Source: JAEWWD01 sp964440115 (GTDB lineage Bacteria; Bacillota; Clostridia; Christensenellales; CAG-138). From it: a stretch of 64,000 nt of DNA. Where the stretch lies: NCBI GenBank assembly GCA_964440115.1, contig CAYTPV010000004.1, forward strand, positions 124,001 to 188,000, given 5' to 3'. Under the pieces are notes generated by a model, which was not told the DNA's origin, searched no databases, and was given only the letters and a program-made list of their open reading frames with translations. Both the position numbers and the translations under genes were made by a program. The stretch's first letter is position 1. Every line of letters starts with the position of its first letter. Of this stretch, positions 51,551-61,110 are shown piece after piece.

Positions 51551-53578
51551 ATGCTGGATAACAGAGAAATTGGCAGCGCCATGACAATCAAACTAGATGG
51601 CACGCTGCCTGTATATCCGGAATTTGTGAAAGGAATTCGGCGTGCGCCGGACAGGGGATATTGCCTGAGTGAAGCGCAGACCAAAATCGCCCTGAAAAAC
51701 GCGCTGCGGTATGTGCCGGAAGAACTGCATGAGGTTCTCGCCCCGGAATTCTTAGATGAACTGCTCACGCGCGGCCGCATCTACGCGTACCGGTACAGGC
51801 CACAAGGCCGCATCTACGGCAGGCCGGTGGACGAATACAAGGGCAACTGCCTTGCGGGCAAGGCGTTTCAGGTCATGCTGGATAACAACCTTGATTTTGA
51901 AATTGCGCTTTACCCCTATGAGCTTGTTACCTACGGGGAGACAGGACAGACCTGCCAGAACTGGCTGCAATACCGGCTGATCAAGAAGTATCTGGAAGAA
52001 CTCACGGAGGATCAGACTCTGGTGCTGGAATCCGGCCATCCTCTTGGGCTGTTCCCATCTAAACCGGACGCGCCGCGCGTAATACTTACCAACGCGCTCA
52101 TGGTCGGCATGTTCGATAATCGGAAGGATTGGGAAATCGCTGAGCAGATGGGAGTGGCCAACTACGGGCAGATGACGGCGGGCGGCTGGATGTACATCGG
52201 CCCACAGGGAATCGTGCATGGCACGTTTAACACCATATTGGGGGCGGGGCGCAAGTTTTTGCATATCTCCGAGGATGGCAATCTGTCGGGGAAGGTGTTT
52301 GCATCCTCCGGATTGGGCGGCATGAGCGGCGCGCAGCCCAAGGCGGCGGCCATCGCCAACGCGGTAGGCATATTCGCAGAGGTGGACCGTTCGCGCATCG
52401 AGACGCGGCTGCGGCAGGGCTGGGTGGATGTCGTACACGAGGATATCCCCGCCATATTCGCACTTGCCGATGAGCACAGGAAAAACGGAACACCCATATC
52501 CATCGCTTACCACGGCAATATTGTGGATTTGCTGGAAGCCGCTGTTCGTGAAGATTTTCAAATCGATCTTCTGAGCGACCAGACTTCGTGCCACGACGCA
52601 TACGGCGGTGGGTATTGTCCTGTTGGTTTGAATTTTGAAGAGCGCACGGAAATGCTGCATCACGACCGTGAAGCGTTTGCGCGGCGGGTGGATGCGTCGT
52701 TGCGTAGGCACTTCGAGGCGATTTGCACACTGACCCGCCGTGGAACGTATTTCTTTGACTATGGTAACTCCTTCATGAAGGCCGTCTACGACAGCGGTGT
52801 TCAAGAAATCTCTAAAAACGGCGCGGATGAAAAGGACGGCTTTCTGTTTCCTTCCTATGTGGAGGATATCATGGGTCCGCTGCTGTTTGATTATGGGTAC
52901 GGCCCGTTCCGCTGGGTCTGCCTTTCGGGCAACCCGGAGGATCTTGAAAAGACCGACGCGGCCGCTATGGCCTGTATTGACCCTGAGTACAGGTTTCAGG
53001 ACAGGGACAATTATAACTGGATACGCGACGCAAAGAAAAACAGGCTGGTTGTGGGCACACAGGCGCGCATACTGTATCAGGATGCGCAGGGGCGCACACG
53101 CATTGCGCTACGCTTCAACGAAATGGTACGAAACGGCGAAATCGGCCCCGTAATGCTCGGCCGCGACCATCATGATGTCAGCGGTACGGACTCTCCTTTT
53201 CGGGAGACGGCGAATATCAAGGACGGCAGCAATGTCATGGCGGATATGGCTGTGCAGTGCTTTGCGGGCAACGCCGCGCGAGGTATGACGCTTTGCGCGC
53301 TGCACAACGGCGGCGGCGTGGGCATTGGCAAGGCAATCAACGGCGGATTCGGTCTGCTGCTGGATGGCAGCGCGCGTACAGACGATATCATTCGCTCAGC
53401 CATGATGTGGGATGTGATGGGCGGCGTTGCCCGGCGCGGCTGGGCACGTAACGAGCATTCCGTCGAGACTGTGGCATCCTATAACGCCCAATGGAAGGGA
53501 AAAGCGCATATCACGCTGCCGTATTTGGCGGACGATGCGCTTATCAATAAACTTGTGCAGGAAAAGGCAGGCAAATGA
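51551..53578 (+). CDS. hutU: Urocanate hydratase (long form)
   Basis: A 675-residue enzyme converting urocanate to imidazolonepropionate with tightly bound NAD+. Motifs include TGQTCQNWLQYRLIKKYLEEL, QMTAGGWMYIGPQGIVHGTF, ASSGLGGMSGAQPKAA (NAD region), SDQTSCHDAYGGGYCP and GVGIGKAINGGFGLLLDG. It is longer than the about 555-residue Pseudomonas type, as is common in Clostridia-like bacteria. AAAGGAGG lies before the start, 16 nt after hutH. Confidence 0.94.
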   Translation: MLDNREIGSAMTIKLDGTLPVYPEFVKGIRRAPDRGYCLSEAQTKIALKNALRYVPEELHEVLAPEFLDELLTRGRIYAYRYRPQGRIYGRPVDEYKGNCLAGKAFQVMLDNNLDFEIALYPYELVTYGETGQTCQNWLQYRLIKKYLEELTEDQTLVLESGHPLGLFPSKPDAPRVILTNALMVGMFDNRKDWEIAEQMGVANYGQMTAGGWMYIGPQGIVHGTFNTILGAGRKFLHISEDGNLSGKVFASSGLGGMSGAQPKAAAIANAVGIFAEVDRSRIETRLRQGWVDVVHEDIPAIFALADEHRKNGTPISIAYHGNIVDLLEAAVREDFQIDLLSDQTSCHDAYGGGYCPVGLNFEERTEMLHHDREAFARRVDASLRRHFEAICTLTRRGTYFFDYGNSFMKAVYDSGVQEISKNGADEKDGFLFPSYVEDIMGPLLFDYGYGPFRWVCLSGNPEDLEKTDAAAMACIDPEYRFQDRDNYNWIRDAKKNRLVVGTQARILYQDAQGRTRIALRFNEMVRNGEIGPVMLGRDHHDVSGTDSPFRETANIKDGSNVMADMAVQCFAGNAARGMTLCALHNGGGVGIGKAINGGFGLLLDGSARTDDIIRSAMMWDVMGGVARRGWARNEHSVETVASYNAQWKGKAHITLPYLADDALINKLVQEKAGK

Positions 53579-53579
53579 C

Positions 53580-54476
53580 ATGGCTAAGATCGTAGAATGC
53601 GTACCCAATATCAGCGAAGGCAGACGACCGGGGGTTGTTGAAGCCGTCGTGGATGAGGTTCGAAAAATACCGGGTGTGACGCTGCTGGATCATTGCAGCG
53701 ATACGAGCCACAACCGCAGCGTGATTACGTTTTTCGGAAGCCCGGAGGGTGTGGAGCAAGCGGCCGTGGCGGTTGCGATCAAGGCAGCGAAACTCATCGA
53801 CCTTACGGTGCACCACGGTGAGCATCCGCGCATGGGTGCGGTGGACGTCATCCCCTTTATCCCCGTGAAGGATATGGATATGGCGGAATGCGTGGCATTA
53901 TCCGAACGGGTGGGAAAGCGCGTGTGGGAAGAAGCGCGTATGCCGGTGTTTTTGTATGAAGAATCCGCTAAGACTCCAGACCGTGTTAACCTTGCCACCA
54001 TTCGCAAGGGTCAGTTTGAAGGCATGGCGGAGAAACTGCTGCAAGTTGAGTGGGCACCGGATTTCGGCGAAAGGGCTATTCACCCTACGGCTGGCGTTGT
54101 CGCCGTGGGCGCGCGCATGCCGCTCATCGCGTTCAATATCAATCTGTCAACTTCCGATGTGAATATCGCCAACAGTATCGCCAAGATTATTCGCCGCAGC
54201 AGCGGCGGATTTGACTGCGTGAAGGCCATGGGCGTGCTGCTCGAAGGCCGCAACATCGCGCAGGTTTCCATCAATATGACGAACTTCAGTAAGACGCCGC
54301 TATACCGCGTCGTGGAGGTTACGAAGGCCGAAGCAAAGCGTTATGGCGTGCATGTTGTAGGCACCGAAATCGTGGGGTTAACCCCCATGCGCGCGCTTAT
54401 CGATTCAGCGGAATACTATCTGCAGATCGAGCAGTTCGACGCGAACAGGCAGGTTCTGGAGAATTATCTGCTGTAA
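53580..54476 (+). CDS. ftcD: Glutamate formimidoyltransferase
   Basis: A 298-residue stand-alone formiminotransferase. It begins MAKIVECVPNISEGRRPGVVEAV and carries HNRSVITFFGSPEGVEQAAVA, HHGEHPRMGAVDVIPFIP (catalytic His) and GVLLEGRNIAQVSINMTNF. It moves the formimino group of N-formiminoglutamate to tetrahydrofolate. In animals this domain is fused to the cyclodeaminase; here that activity is a separate gene (fchA) two genes on. It starts 1 nt after hutU ends; longer in-frame starts lie inside hutU and are rejected. Confidence 0.94.
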   Translation: MAKIVECVPNISEGRRPGVVEAVVDEVRKIPGVTLLDHCSDTSHNRSVITFFGSPEGVEQAAVAVAIKAAKLIDLTVHHGEHPRMGAVDVIPFIPVKDMDMAECVALSERVGKRVWEEARMPVFLYEESAKTPDRVNLATIRKGQFEGMAEKLLQVEWAPDFGERAIHPTAGVVAVGARMPLIAFNINLSTSDVNIANSIAKIIRRSSGGFDCVKAMGVLLEGRNIAQVSINMTNFSKTPLYRVVEVTKAEAKRYGVHVVGTEIVGLTPMRALIDSAEYYLQIEQFDANRQVLENYLL

Positions 54477-54490
54477 AGGGGGTGTGCTTC

Positions 54491-55723
54491 GTGCTGTTAA
54501 TCCGCAACATCGGCGTTTTGCAAACGCCGGAAGGAACCATAAGCGCCTGCGGCAGTGCGCAGGCGAAGAACAGAAAGCTTGTCAACGCCTCAATACTGTG
54601 CGATGCCGGCGTAATAAAGTCCATTACGGCCGACGGGGAACTGCCGCCCTGTGAAGGCGCGACAGTAATAGACGCGGGCGGCAGGCTTGCGACCCCGGGA
54701 CTCGTCGATTCCCATACGCATCTGGTGTTCGGCGGCTGGCGGCAGCATGAAATCCCGCTCAAGCTGCGCGGGGCGGCGTACCTTGATATTCTGCGCGCAG
54801 GCGGCGGCATACTCGATACCGTACGCCATACGCGAGCGGCGTCCGAGGACGAGCTGTTTGAAAGAAGCGCAGGCTTTCTTAATGAGATGCTCGCAATGGG
54901 AGTCACGACTGCAGAAGCCAAAAGCGGCTATGGTCTGGATATTGAGAATGAGTTGAAGCAATTGCGCGTCATTCGCAGGCTCGATGAAACGCACGCAGTC
55001 GACCTAGTGCCCACGTTCATGGGAGCGCATGCCGTGCCCGATGAATTTGCGGGCAATGCGGACAAGTACATTGATTATTTATGCGAAACTATGCTGCCCG
55101 AGGTTGCACGGCAAGGACTTGCGGAATTCTGCGATGTGTTCTGCGAGGACTCTGTGTTCGACGTAGCGCAAAGCCGCAAGGTGCTTACTACAGCGAAACA
55201 GCTTGGGTTGCGTGCTAAAATTCACGCTGGTGAAATCGAGGAGATCGGCGGCGCGGCGCTTGCGGGCGAGATCGGCGCGATTTCAGCGGAACATCTCATC
55301 GCTACCGGGGAACGTGGCATGGCCGCTCTTGCCGAAGCGGGAGTCACCGCCGTACTGCTGCCGCAGACTTCTTTTTATCTCAACAAGAGCTATGCGCAGG
55401 CCCGGCGCATGATCGAACTCGGTATTCCGGTCGCCATAGCTTCGGATTTTAATCCCGGCTCCTGTCCTTCCTTGAACCTGCAGCTTGCAATGAACCTTGG
55501 GTATCTGAAATACCGCATGCAGCCTGAAGAGATAATCACTGCCGTGACGCTCAACGCGGCCTGCGCAATCGGAAGAGGGCGCGAGATCGGCACGCTGGAA
55601 GTGGGCAAGCGGGCGGATATCGTATTGTGGGACGCGCCGGATTTTGAAATGCTCTGCTACCGCTTTGGCAGCAATCAGGCACATACAGTCATCAAAAAGG
55701 GGGAAATCGTTCAATGCCGTTAA
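54491..55723 (+). CDS. hutI: Imidazolonepropionase
   Basis: A 410-residue metal-dependent amidohydrolase that opens the imidazolone ring to N-formiminoglutamate. Metal-binding His residues are in LVDSHTHLVFGGWRQHE and KIHAGEIEEIGG, with the metal-ligating Asp in IASDFNPGSCPSLNLQ. KSGYGLDIENELKQLRVI is a HutI hallmark. I chose the GTG at 54491 because AAGGGGG sits 8 nt upstream; a GTG three codons earlier is closer to that site. The last 10 nt overlap fchA. Confidence 0.93.
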   Translation: MLLIRNIGVLQTPEGTISACGSAQAKNRKLVNASILCDAGVIKSITADGELPPCEGATVIDAGGRLATPGLVDSHTHLVFGGWRQHEIPLKLRGAAYLDILRAGGGILDTVRHTRAASEDELFERSAGFLNEMLAMGVTTAEAKSGYGLDIENELKQLRVIRRLDETHAVDLVPTFMGAHAVPDEFAGNADKYIDYLCETMLPEVARQGLAEFCDVFCEDSVFDVAQSRKVLTTAKQLGLRAKIHAGEIEEIGGAALAGEIGAISAEHLIATGERGMAALAEAGVTAVLLPQTSFYLNKSYAQARRMIELGIPVAIASDFNPGSCPSLNLQLAMNLGYLKYRMQPEEIITAVTLNAACAIGRGREIGTLEVGKRADIVLWDAPDFEMLCYRFGSNQAHTVIKKGEIVQCR

Positions 55724-56337
55724 AAGACCTTACAGTATCCGAATACACGAACCTGCTGTTTTCCGATGCGCCCGCGCCGGGTGGCGGCAGCGCAAGCGCG
55801 CTTTGCGGCGCGCAGGGTACGTCGCTTGCCGCCATGGTGGCGGGGCTGACGCTGGGCAGGAAAAAATATGAGTCAGAACAAGACTTGTGCAATACTGCAG
55901 TTGCAGCCTGCGCCGTACTCAAGGATGCGCTGGTCGCGCAGATAGACCGGGATACCGATGCGTATTCTCAGGTCATGGCTGCTTTTAAGATGCCCAAGGT
56001 TACCGATGAGGAAATCGCGGTTCGGACTGCCGCTATCGCGAAGGCGTCGCTCTTTGCAACAGAAGTACCGTTTGAAACATTGGAGCTCTCCGTTCAGGCG
56101 TTGCGCATTGCGCGCACATTGGTCGGCCATTCCAACACCAACGCGGCCAGCGATCTTGGCGTGGCAGCACTGAACCTGCTCACTTGCGCCAAGGGCGCGT
56201 GGCTGAACGTCTGTATCAATCTGGGCGGAGTGGACGCGGAGCATGCTACGCGATTTCGCCGGGATGGCGGGGAGCTTGTCCAGGAGGCGGAGATGACCGC
56301 AAAAGAGATTTATGAGGCGGTATCTTCAGGACTGTAA
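55714..56337 (+). CDS. fchA: Formiminotetrahydrofolate cyclodeaminase
   Basis: A 207-residue helical protein of the FTCD C-terminal family. It starts MPLKDLTVSEYTNLLFSDAPAPGG and carries APGGGSASALCGAQGTSLAAMV and VGHSNTNAASDLGVAALNLL. It turns 5-formimino-THF into 5,10-methenyl-THF and ammonia, finishing the folate arm of histidine breakdown. It overlaps the end of hutI, so the two are translationally coupled. Confidence 0.93.
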   Translation: MPLKDLTVSEYTNLLFSDAPAPGGGSASALCGAQGTSLAAMVAGLTLGRKKYESEQDLCNTAVAACAVLKDALVAQIDRDTDAYSQVMAAFKMPKVTDEEIAVRTAAIAKASLFATEVPFETLELSVQALRIARTLVGHSNTNAASDLGVAALNLLTCAKGAWLNVCINLGGVDAEHATRFRRDGGELVQEAEMTAKEIYEAVSSGL

Positions 56338-56508
56338 TTAGGATTTGCTGTGAAGCTATGTTGTATCAGGGATCGAACAAGGGCTTCCAGAGTAAAGCTT
56401 TGGGCGGCCCTTGGATATTTATTCGCTAATGGATTCGTAGGAATACCAAAACTTCTTATGCCATTCTAGGGGGGGGGCACAGCCCTCCCGCAAATAAAAT
56501 AGGAATTC

Positions 56509-56540
56509 ATCGCCGCCGACTGGCGGCGATACTTATTTTT
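56509..56540 (+). terminator. Terminator of the hut operon
   Basis: ATCGCCGCC - GACT - GGCGGCGAT, then ACTTATTTTT. It lies about 170 nt after fchA. The stretch in between (56338-56508) holds no gene, only a G-run and short stems. Confidence 0.7.
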
Positions 56541-56570
56541 CTCCCGATGTTTCGATTTTGCGTTTGCCAT

Positions 56571-57530
56571 TTAGTTTACTACATTAACAGGCATTCCATC
56601 GAGAAACTTGCGCAGGTTTTCAACCGCAATATCCATCAGCCGCTGGCGGCTTTCTTTCGGGGCCCAGCTGATGTGCGGCGTAATAATGCAGTTCTTTGCC
56701 TTAAGCAGCGGATTGTTCGGCTTAATTGGTTCAGAGGATACCACATCCAGCCCGGCGGCATAAACCTTCCCGGAATTAAGCGCGTCCGCAAGATCCTGCT
56801 CGACAATGAGCGGCCCGCGGCTATTGTTGAGCAGTATGACTCCGTCCTTCATCTTTGCGATGCTGTCTTTATTGATCATGCCCTGTGTCTCGGGGAAGAG
56901 CGGGCAATGCAATGATATCACGTCGGATTCTTTATACAGTTCATCCAGTTCGGCATATTCAAAGCCCTCGCTTATCAATGCCGGGTTCCGATAACTGTCG
57001 TAAGCCAATACGCGCATACCCATCGCCTGCGCTATTCTGCCTGTGGTCTGGCCGATGCGGCCAAAGCCTATGATGCCCATGGTTTTGCCAGCAAGCTCAA
57101 TCAGAGGATAATCCCAGAAGCACCAGTCCGGGTTATTCTGCCATCTGCCCGCATGCACGGCTTCGTTATGGTGCCCGATATGATGGCAGATCTCAAGCAG
57201 CAACGCGATAGCAAATTGCCCGACAGCCGCCGTACCGTAAGTGGGAATATTGCACACCGGAATGCCGTGCTCGCGTGCCGCTTCCACATCCACGATGTTA
57301 TAGCCGGTAGCCAAAACGCCGATAAACCGGATATTTTTGCAGGCTAAAAGAGTTTCGCGCGTGATGGGCGTTTTGTTTGTGTATACGATATCCGCGTCTC
57401 CTATTTTCAGTGCAACATTTTTCGCATCAGTGCGGTCATAAACGGTGAGATCCCCAAGCGACGCAAGCGCTTCCCACGAAAGGTCGCCGGGATTTTCCGT
57501 GTAGCCGTCCAATATCACTATTTTGGTCAT
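56571..57530 (-). CDS. D-isomer-specific 2-hydroxyacid dehydrogenase (hydroxypyruvate/glycerate type)
   Basis: A 319-residue NAD-dependent enzyme. It starts MTKIVILDGYTENPGDLSWEAL, close to glycerate dehydrogenases. The coenzyme loop is GFGRIGQTTGRIAQAMGMRVLAYD. The catalytic Arg is in LNNSRGPLIVE, the Glu in GLDVVSSEPI and the His in ITPHISWAPKES. It probably reduces hydroxypyruvate or a similar 2-oxo acid. The ATG at 57530 has GGGGGA upstream; an in-frame start 50 codons earlier has none and would add a Cys-rich tail. It is a single gene, divergent from the AGCS symporter. Confidence 0.85.
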   Translation of the reverse strand: MTKIVILDGYTENPGDLSWEALASLGDLTVYDRTDAKNVALKIGDADIVYTNKTPITRETLLACKNIRFIGVLATGYNIVDVEAAREHGIPVCNIPTYGTAAVGQFAIALLLEICHHIGHHNEAVHAGRWQNNPDWCFWDYPLIELAGKTMGIIGFGRIGQTTGRIAQAMGMRVLAYDSYRNPALISEGFEYAELDELYKESDVISLHCPLFPETQGMINKDSIAKMKDGVILLNNSRGPLIVEQDLADALNSGKVYAAGLDVVSSEPIKPNNPLLKAKNCIITPHISWAPKESRQRLMDIAVENLRKFLDGMPVNVVN

Positions 57531-57713
57531 AATTTGTCCCCCTTGATTGCCGTGGTATGGGCGCAGCGCGCTTCCTGACATTATAGCCTGACGCGATACA
57601 TGGGTCAACCGTCGCGTACATTGGGCGAAAGTGCATCCCATCGCGCATACCGTACACGAACAGGTACATACAATGAACATATATGTATGCAGTACAGGGA
57701 AGCGGGGGAGAAG

Positions 57714-59123
57714 ATGGACGGGTTATTGTCGGGTATCAGCAGTATCAATGGCGCTGTCAAAAGCGTGGTGTGGGGCGTCCCCATGCTGCTGCTGATCATG
57801 GGTACGGGCGTATGGCTGACAGTACGCTGCGGGTTTTTTCAGTTTACGCATTTTGGCCATGCGATGAAGACGATACTGGGAAGACAGACAGGGGAGAAGG
57901 CGCAATCCGGAAAAGGCTCTGTTTCCTCATTTCAAGCGGTGACGACGGCGCTTGCCGCCACAATGGGCACGGGCAATATTGCCGGTGTAGCGGGGGCAAT
58001 CGCAATCGGCGGGCCGGGCGCACTGTTTTGGATGTGGATGTCCGCTCTTGTCGGGATGGCAACAAAGTATGCGGAAGTGGTGCTTGCACTGCGCTACCGC
58101 AAAAGAAACAAAAAAGGAGATTGGGTCGGCGGGCCCATGTATTATATTACGGCAGGGCTGGGCAAACAATGGCGCTGGCTTGCGGTACTGTTCGCGATAT
58201 TCGGCGCGTTGGCGGCGTTTGGTATTGGAAACATGGCACAGGTGAATACCATCGCCTCCTCCGTTACGGTGCTTTCCCACAGCTTGGGAGTATCAGGAGC
58301 GGAATTGCCCATAAAAGCAGGCGTGGGCATAATCATAGCGGTACTTGCGGGCTTGGTGCTTATCGGTGGCCTCAAACGAATAGGAAGCGTAACGGAAAGA
58401 CTTATCCCGGCGGTCAGCATCACGTATGTGGTATGCTGCCTTGCGGTGGTAGCGCTGCATATCGACAGCATAGGAAACGTGCTGCAGCAAATCGTCAAAA
58501 GCGCGTTTGAGACTCATGCTGTAGCCGGCGGTGCGGTTGGCATCACGGCCGGTCAGGCAATGCAATGCGGCGTCTCTCGGGGCGTATTTTCCAATGAGGC
58601 AGGCATGGGTTCCGCATCCATAGCGCACGCGGCGGCGGATACCGACAGCCCCGTCAGGCAAGGCCTGTATGGCATTTTCGAGGTGTTTGTGGATACGATC
58701 GTGACCTGCACGCTAACGGGACTTGCCGTGCTTTGCAGCGGGGTTCCCATTGCTTACGGCGCAAGTGCGGGTGCAGAGCTGACAATAGGCGCGTTTGCTA
58801 CAGTGTTTGGCGGACGCCTCGCGAGCATTGTGGTTGCGCTCGGCATCACATTATTTGCGGGCGCTACGATATTGAGCTGGGCGCTTTATGGCATTCGGTG
58901 TGCGGAGTACCTGCTTGGTCCCAAATCTATATTACCCTACCAGTCGCTTTATCTTCTGTTTACAGTGCTCGGGGCTGTACTCGAGCTTTCCTTCGTTTGG
59001 GACATATCCGAAACGCTCAACGGACTGATGGCAATACCCAACCTCATTGCGGTATTTGCATTATCCGGCGTGGTAAGCAGAATGACGCGCAAATATCGGC
59101 TGAAGCTTCACGACAGACGATGA
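57714..59123 (+). CDS. AGCS-family sodium:alanine/glycine symporter
   Basis: A 469-residue membrane protein with about eleven helices. Family motifs include GVWLTVRCGFFQFTHFGHAM, TALAATMGTGNIAGVAGAIAIGGPGALFWMWMS and GVFSNEAGMGSASIAHAAADT. It imports alanine, glycine or a related amino acid with Na+. The start at 57714 has GGGGGAG upstream; a frame opening 38 codons earlier reads through the divergent promoter region and is rejected. A sodium gradient, perhaps maintained by the Na+/K+-ATPase-like pump in this window, would drive it. Confidence 0.92.
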   Translation: MDGLLSGISSINGAVKSVVWGVPMLLLIMGTGVWLTVRCGFFQFTHFGHAMKTILGRQTGEKAQSGKGSVSSFQAVTTALAATMGTGNIAGVAGAIAIGGPGALFWMWMSALVGMATKYAEVVLALRYRKRNKKGDWVGGPMYYITAGLGKQWRWLAVLFAIFGALAAFGIGNMAQVNTIASSVTVLSHSLGVSGAELPIKAGVGIIIAVLAGLVLIGGLKRIGSVTERLIPAVSITYVVCCLAVVALHIDSIGNVLQQIVKSAFETHAVAGGAVGITAGQAMQCGVSRGVFSNEAGMGSASIAHAAADTDSPVRQGLYGIFEVFVDTIVTCTLTGLAVLCSGVPIAYGASAGAELTIGAFATVFGGRLASIVVALGITLFAGATILSWALYGIRCAEYLLGPKSILPYQSLYLLFTVLGAVLELSFVWDISETLNGLMAIPNLIAVFALSGVVSRMTRKYRLKLHDRR

Positions 59124-59139
59124 GACGGTGTGTCTTACG

Positions 59140-59520
59140 TTAAATTAGTACGGATATTGCAAAATCCTCAATGCTCTTGAGGTGCTCGGCGCGCGTGATA
59201 ATAAACTCAAGCTCCAGTACCGTCTGCGGCTTATCCTGTATCTGCACAAGACGAAGACATCCGCCGACCGCAGCCTCCAGCCCCTCCACTGCTTCATGGC
59301 TCAGGAATAAATGCATGGTAGACCTGTCTTTATCAAGACGCTCATGCATGTGGGTGACAGAATTGACAGCGGTGCTCCAATCGTCCTGCAGCGTTGCATT
59401 GAGTGCGTCTTTAGAAAGCGAAATCATCTCGTCCATTGATTCGTTTAAAAAGCGGCAGGGGAATATAAACAGCGCCGCGAGAAGCAGAATGCTCAGAATA
59501 TTCGCTATGATCTTGATCAT
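59140..59520 (-). CDS. DUF4363 family protein
   Basis: A 126-residue protein with one N-terminal membrane helix (IIANILSILLLAALFIF, about 4-20) and a helical soluble domain outside the membrane rich in Glu/His (VNSVTHMHERLDKDRS, EFIITRAEHLKSIEDF). Its four first bases overlap the end of the YetF-type gene (ATGA), so the two are co-translated. DUF4363 and YetF proteins are often neighbours in spore-forming Firmicutes, but no function is proven. It is convergent with the symporter gene, with only 16 nt between. Confidence 0.8.
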   Translation of the reverse strand: MIKIIANILSILLLAALFIFPCRFLNESMDEMISLSKDALNATLQDDWSTAVNSVTHMHERLDKDRSTMHLFLSHEAVEGLEAAVGGCLRLVQIQDKPQTVLELEFIITRAEHLKSIEDFAISVLI

Positions 59521-60245
59521 GCTTTGTTCCCCTGTGTTTTGCCGGTTTTGCGCATACAGACCCTTCCGCCATGTTTTTGATAGCTCTGTGCGTGAAGCTG
59601 CCCGTTAGGTGATAAGCTCGCGAAGAAAACCTGTTTGGGGGATGAAAAACCCATTTGCTTGAGCTGTTCCGTTAGCCAATCCACCGTACGGCCGCAAATA
59701 GCAAGTGCGCGGGCGTGCACTTTCCCGTCCAGTATCACCAATTCTGAAAGCGTATCTTCTGCTGGCGTCAGCTTGCAATCCTTCATGGTGGGTTGCTGCT
59801 TTTCTCCTTTGAGCAGAACGCTCAGATTGCCGTCGGTTTCAATAATGGCGTACGCAACGTCGCTGATATCAAATACATCCTTTCCCCGGAGCTGTTCCAT
59901 GAGGTCATTAATTGTATAATAGGCACTTCGCATGACGTCTTCCTGCAAGATGCCGTTCGCAATAATGATCTGAGGTTTGCCGGCCAGTATTGCGCGCGCC
60001 CGTTCGCTTTTGAGCGAAAGGAATGCTGCAAGCTGCTGCAAAAGAAACAGCGCCAGTATGGGTATGACGCCATACACCAGCGGAACACTTGTGTTGCCGA
60101 TTGGGTTGCTTGCGAGGTCGGCAATAAGCAGCGTAAACACGAGGTCAAAAGGCTGCAAATCGCTGATCTGCCGTTTCCCCATCAGCCTTATGACTAAAAA
60201 CACCAGAACATACAGTATCATCGCGCGCAAAAACAATATCAGCAT
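59517..60245 (-). CDS. YetF-type (DUF421) membrane protein
   Basis: A 242-residue protein with three N-terminal helices and the hallmark RLMGKRQISDLQPFDLVFTLLIADLASNPIGN. A cytoplasmic YetF domain follows, containing KPQIIIANGILQEDVMRSAYYTINDLMEQLRGKDVFDISDVAYAIIETDGNLSVL-type sequence. The start at 60245 has GGGAGG 7 nt upstream; a frame opening much further up is rejected. The protein ends in a basic tail. Bacillus homologues are linked to the spore membrane and lipids, but the molecular role is not clear. Confidence 0.88.
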   Translation of the reverse strand: MLILFLRAMILYVLVFLVIRLMGKRQISDLQPFDLVFTLLIADLASNPIGNTSVPLVYGVIPILALFLLQQLAAFLSLKSERARAILAGKPQIIIANGILQEDVMRSAYYTINDLMEQLRGKDVFDISDVAYAIIETDGNLSVLLKGEKQQPTMKDCKLTPAEDTLSELVILDGKVHARALAICGRTVDWLTEQLKQMGFSSPKQVFFASLSPNGQLHAQSYQKHGGRVCMRKTGKTQGNKA

Positions 60246-60362
60246 GCACAAACCTCCCGTCTCTACTTTCCCCTTCGCGTTCGCAAATATGCAGCATGAG
60301 CATATAGTGAAGAAGGACGGCGGCTTTTTTGCCGTGCTGCAATTCCATCGGAGGTGTGCGCT

Positions 60363-61097
60363 GTGCCAAGAATTTATCTGAGCCCTTCCACGCAAGAATC
60401 CAACGAATATGTTACTGGCGGTAGTGAGGAGTATCATATGAATCTCCTTGCGGACGCACTGGAGCCGTACTTGCGCGCAAGCGGCATTCAGTTCACCCGC
60501 AATACTCCTCAAATGACGGCGGCTTCTTCCATCCGGGCGTCCAACGCGGGGAAATACGACCTGCATCTTGCACTGCATTCTAATGCCGCGCCGCAGGGGC
60601 GTTATGGGCAGATACGCGGGATAGACGTATACTATGCTCCTAACAGTCAGCGCGGGCAGCGGGTTGCCAACATCATTGCGGATAATTTCAAGGACGTCTA
60701 TCCAGATCCCAACCTTGTCCGGGCGCTCCCAACTACCAGCATTGGCGAGGTTCGTCAGCCGGTTGCGCCCTCTGCTTTTCTCGAAATCGGTTACCATGAC
60801 AATGAAGAGGATGCAAACTGGCTTCAGGACAATATGGATGCCATTGCGCGAAGCATTGCGCTGTCACTTACAGATTACTTCAATATTCCTTTTGTTTGGC
60901 CGGCGGCGCCGCGCACGGGAACTGTGAATGTTTCTAGCGGCACGCTCAACATTCGCAGCGGTCCGAGCAGGAATGCAAGCGTCATTGCGCACGCCCGAAA
61001 AGGAGATCAGCTGACAATACTCGGCGAAATCGGCGAATGGTATGCCGTGCAGTACGGAGATACTTACGGGTTTGCAAACAAGGCATTTATCCGCTGA
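60363..61097 (+). CDS. N-acetylmuramoyl-L-alanine amidase with SH3 domain
   Basis: A 244-residue protein. The N-terminal Amidase_3 domain (about 1-165) has ARLHSN-type HLALHSNAAP and FLEIGYHDNEEDANWL, with the zinc His and catalytic Glu, although the usual first His is not obvious (IYLSPSTQESNEYV). A bacterial SH3 domain covers about 180-244 (TLNIRSGPSRNASVIAHARKGDQL). It would cut the peptide side chain off peptidoglycan. There is no signal peptide, so it may be released by another route or act in sporulation. I chose the GTG at 60363 because GGAGG lies 8 nt upstream. Confidence 0.82.
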   Translation: MPRIYLSPSTQESNEYVTGGSEEYHMNLLADALEPYLRASGIQFTRNTPQMTAASSIRASNAGKYDLHLALHSNAAPQGRYGQIRGIDVYYAPNSQRGQRVANIIADNFKDVYPDPNLVRALPTTSIGEVRQPVAPSAFLEIGYHDNEEDANWLQDNMDAIARSIALSLTDYFNIPFVWPAAPRTGTVNVSSGTLNIRSGPSRNASVIAHARKGDQLTILGEIGEWYAVQYGDTYGFANKAFIR

Positions 61098-61110
61098 TTT
61101 TCGGGGAATA

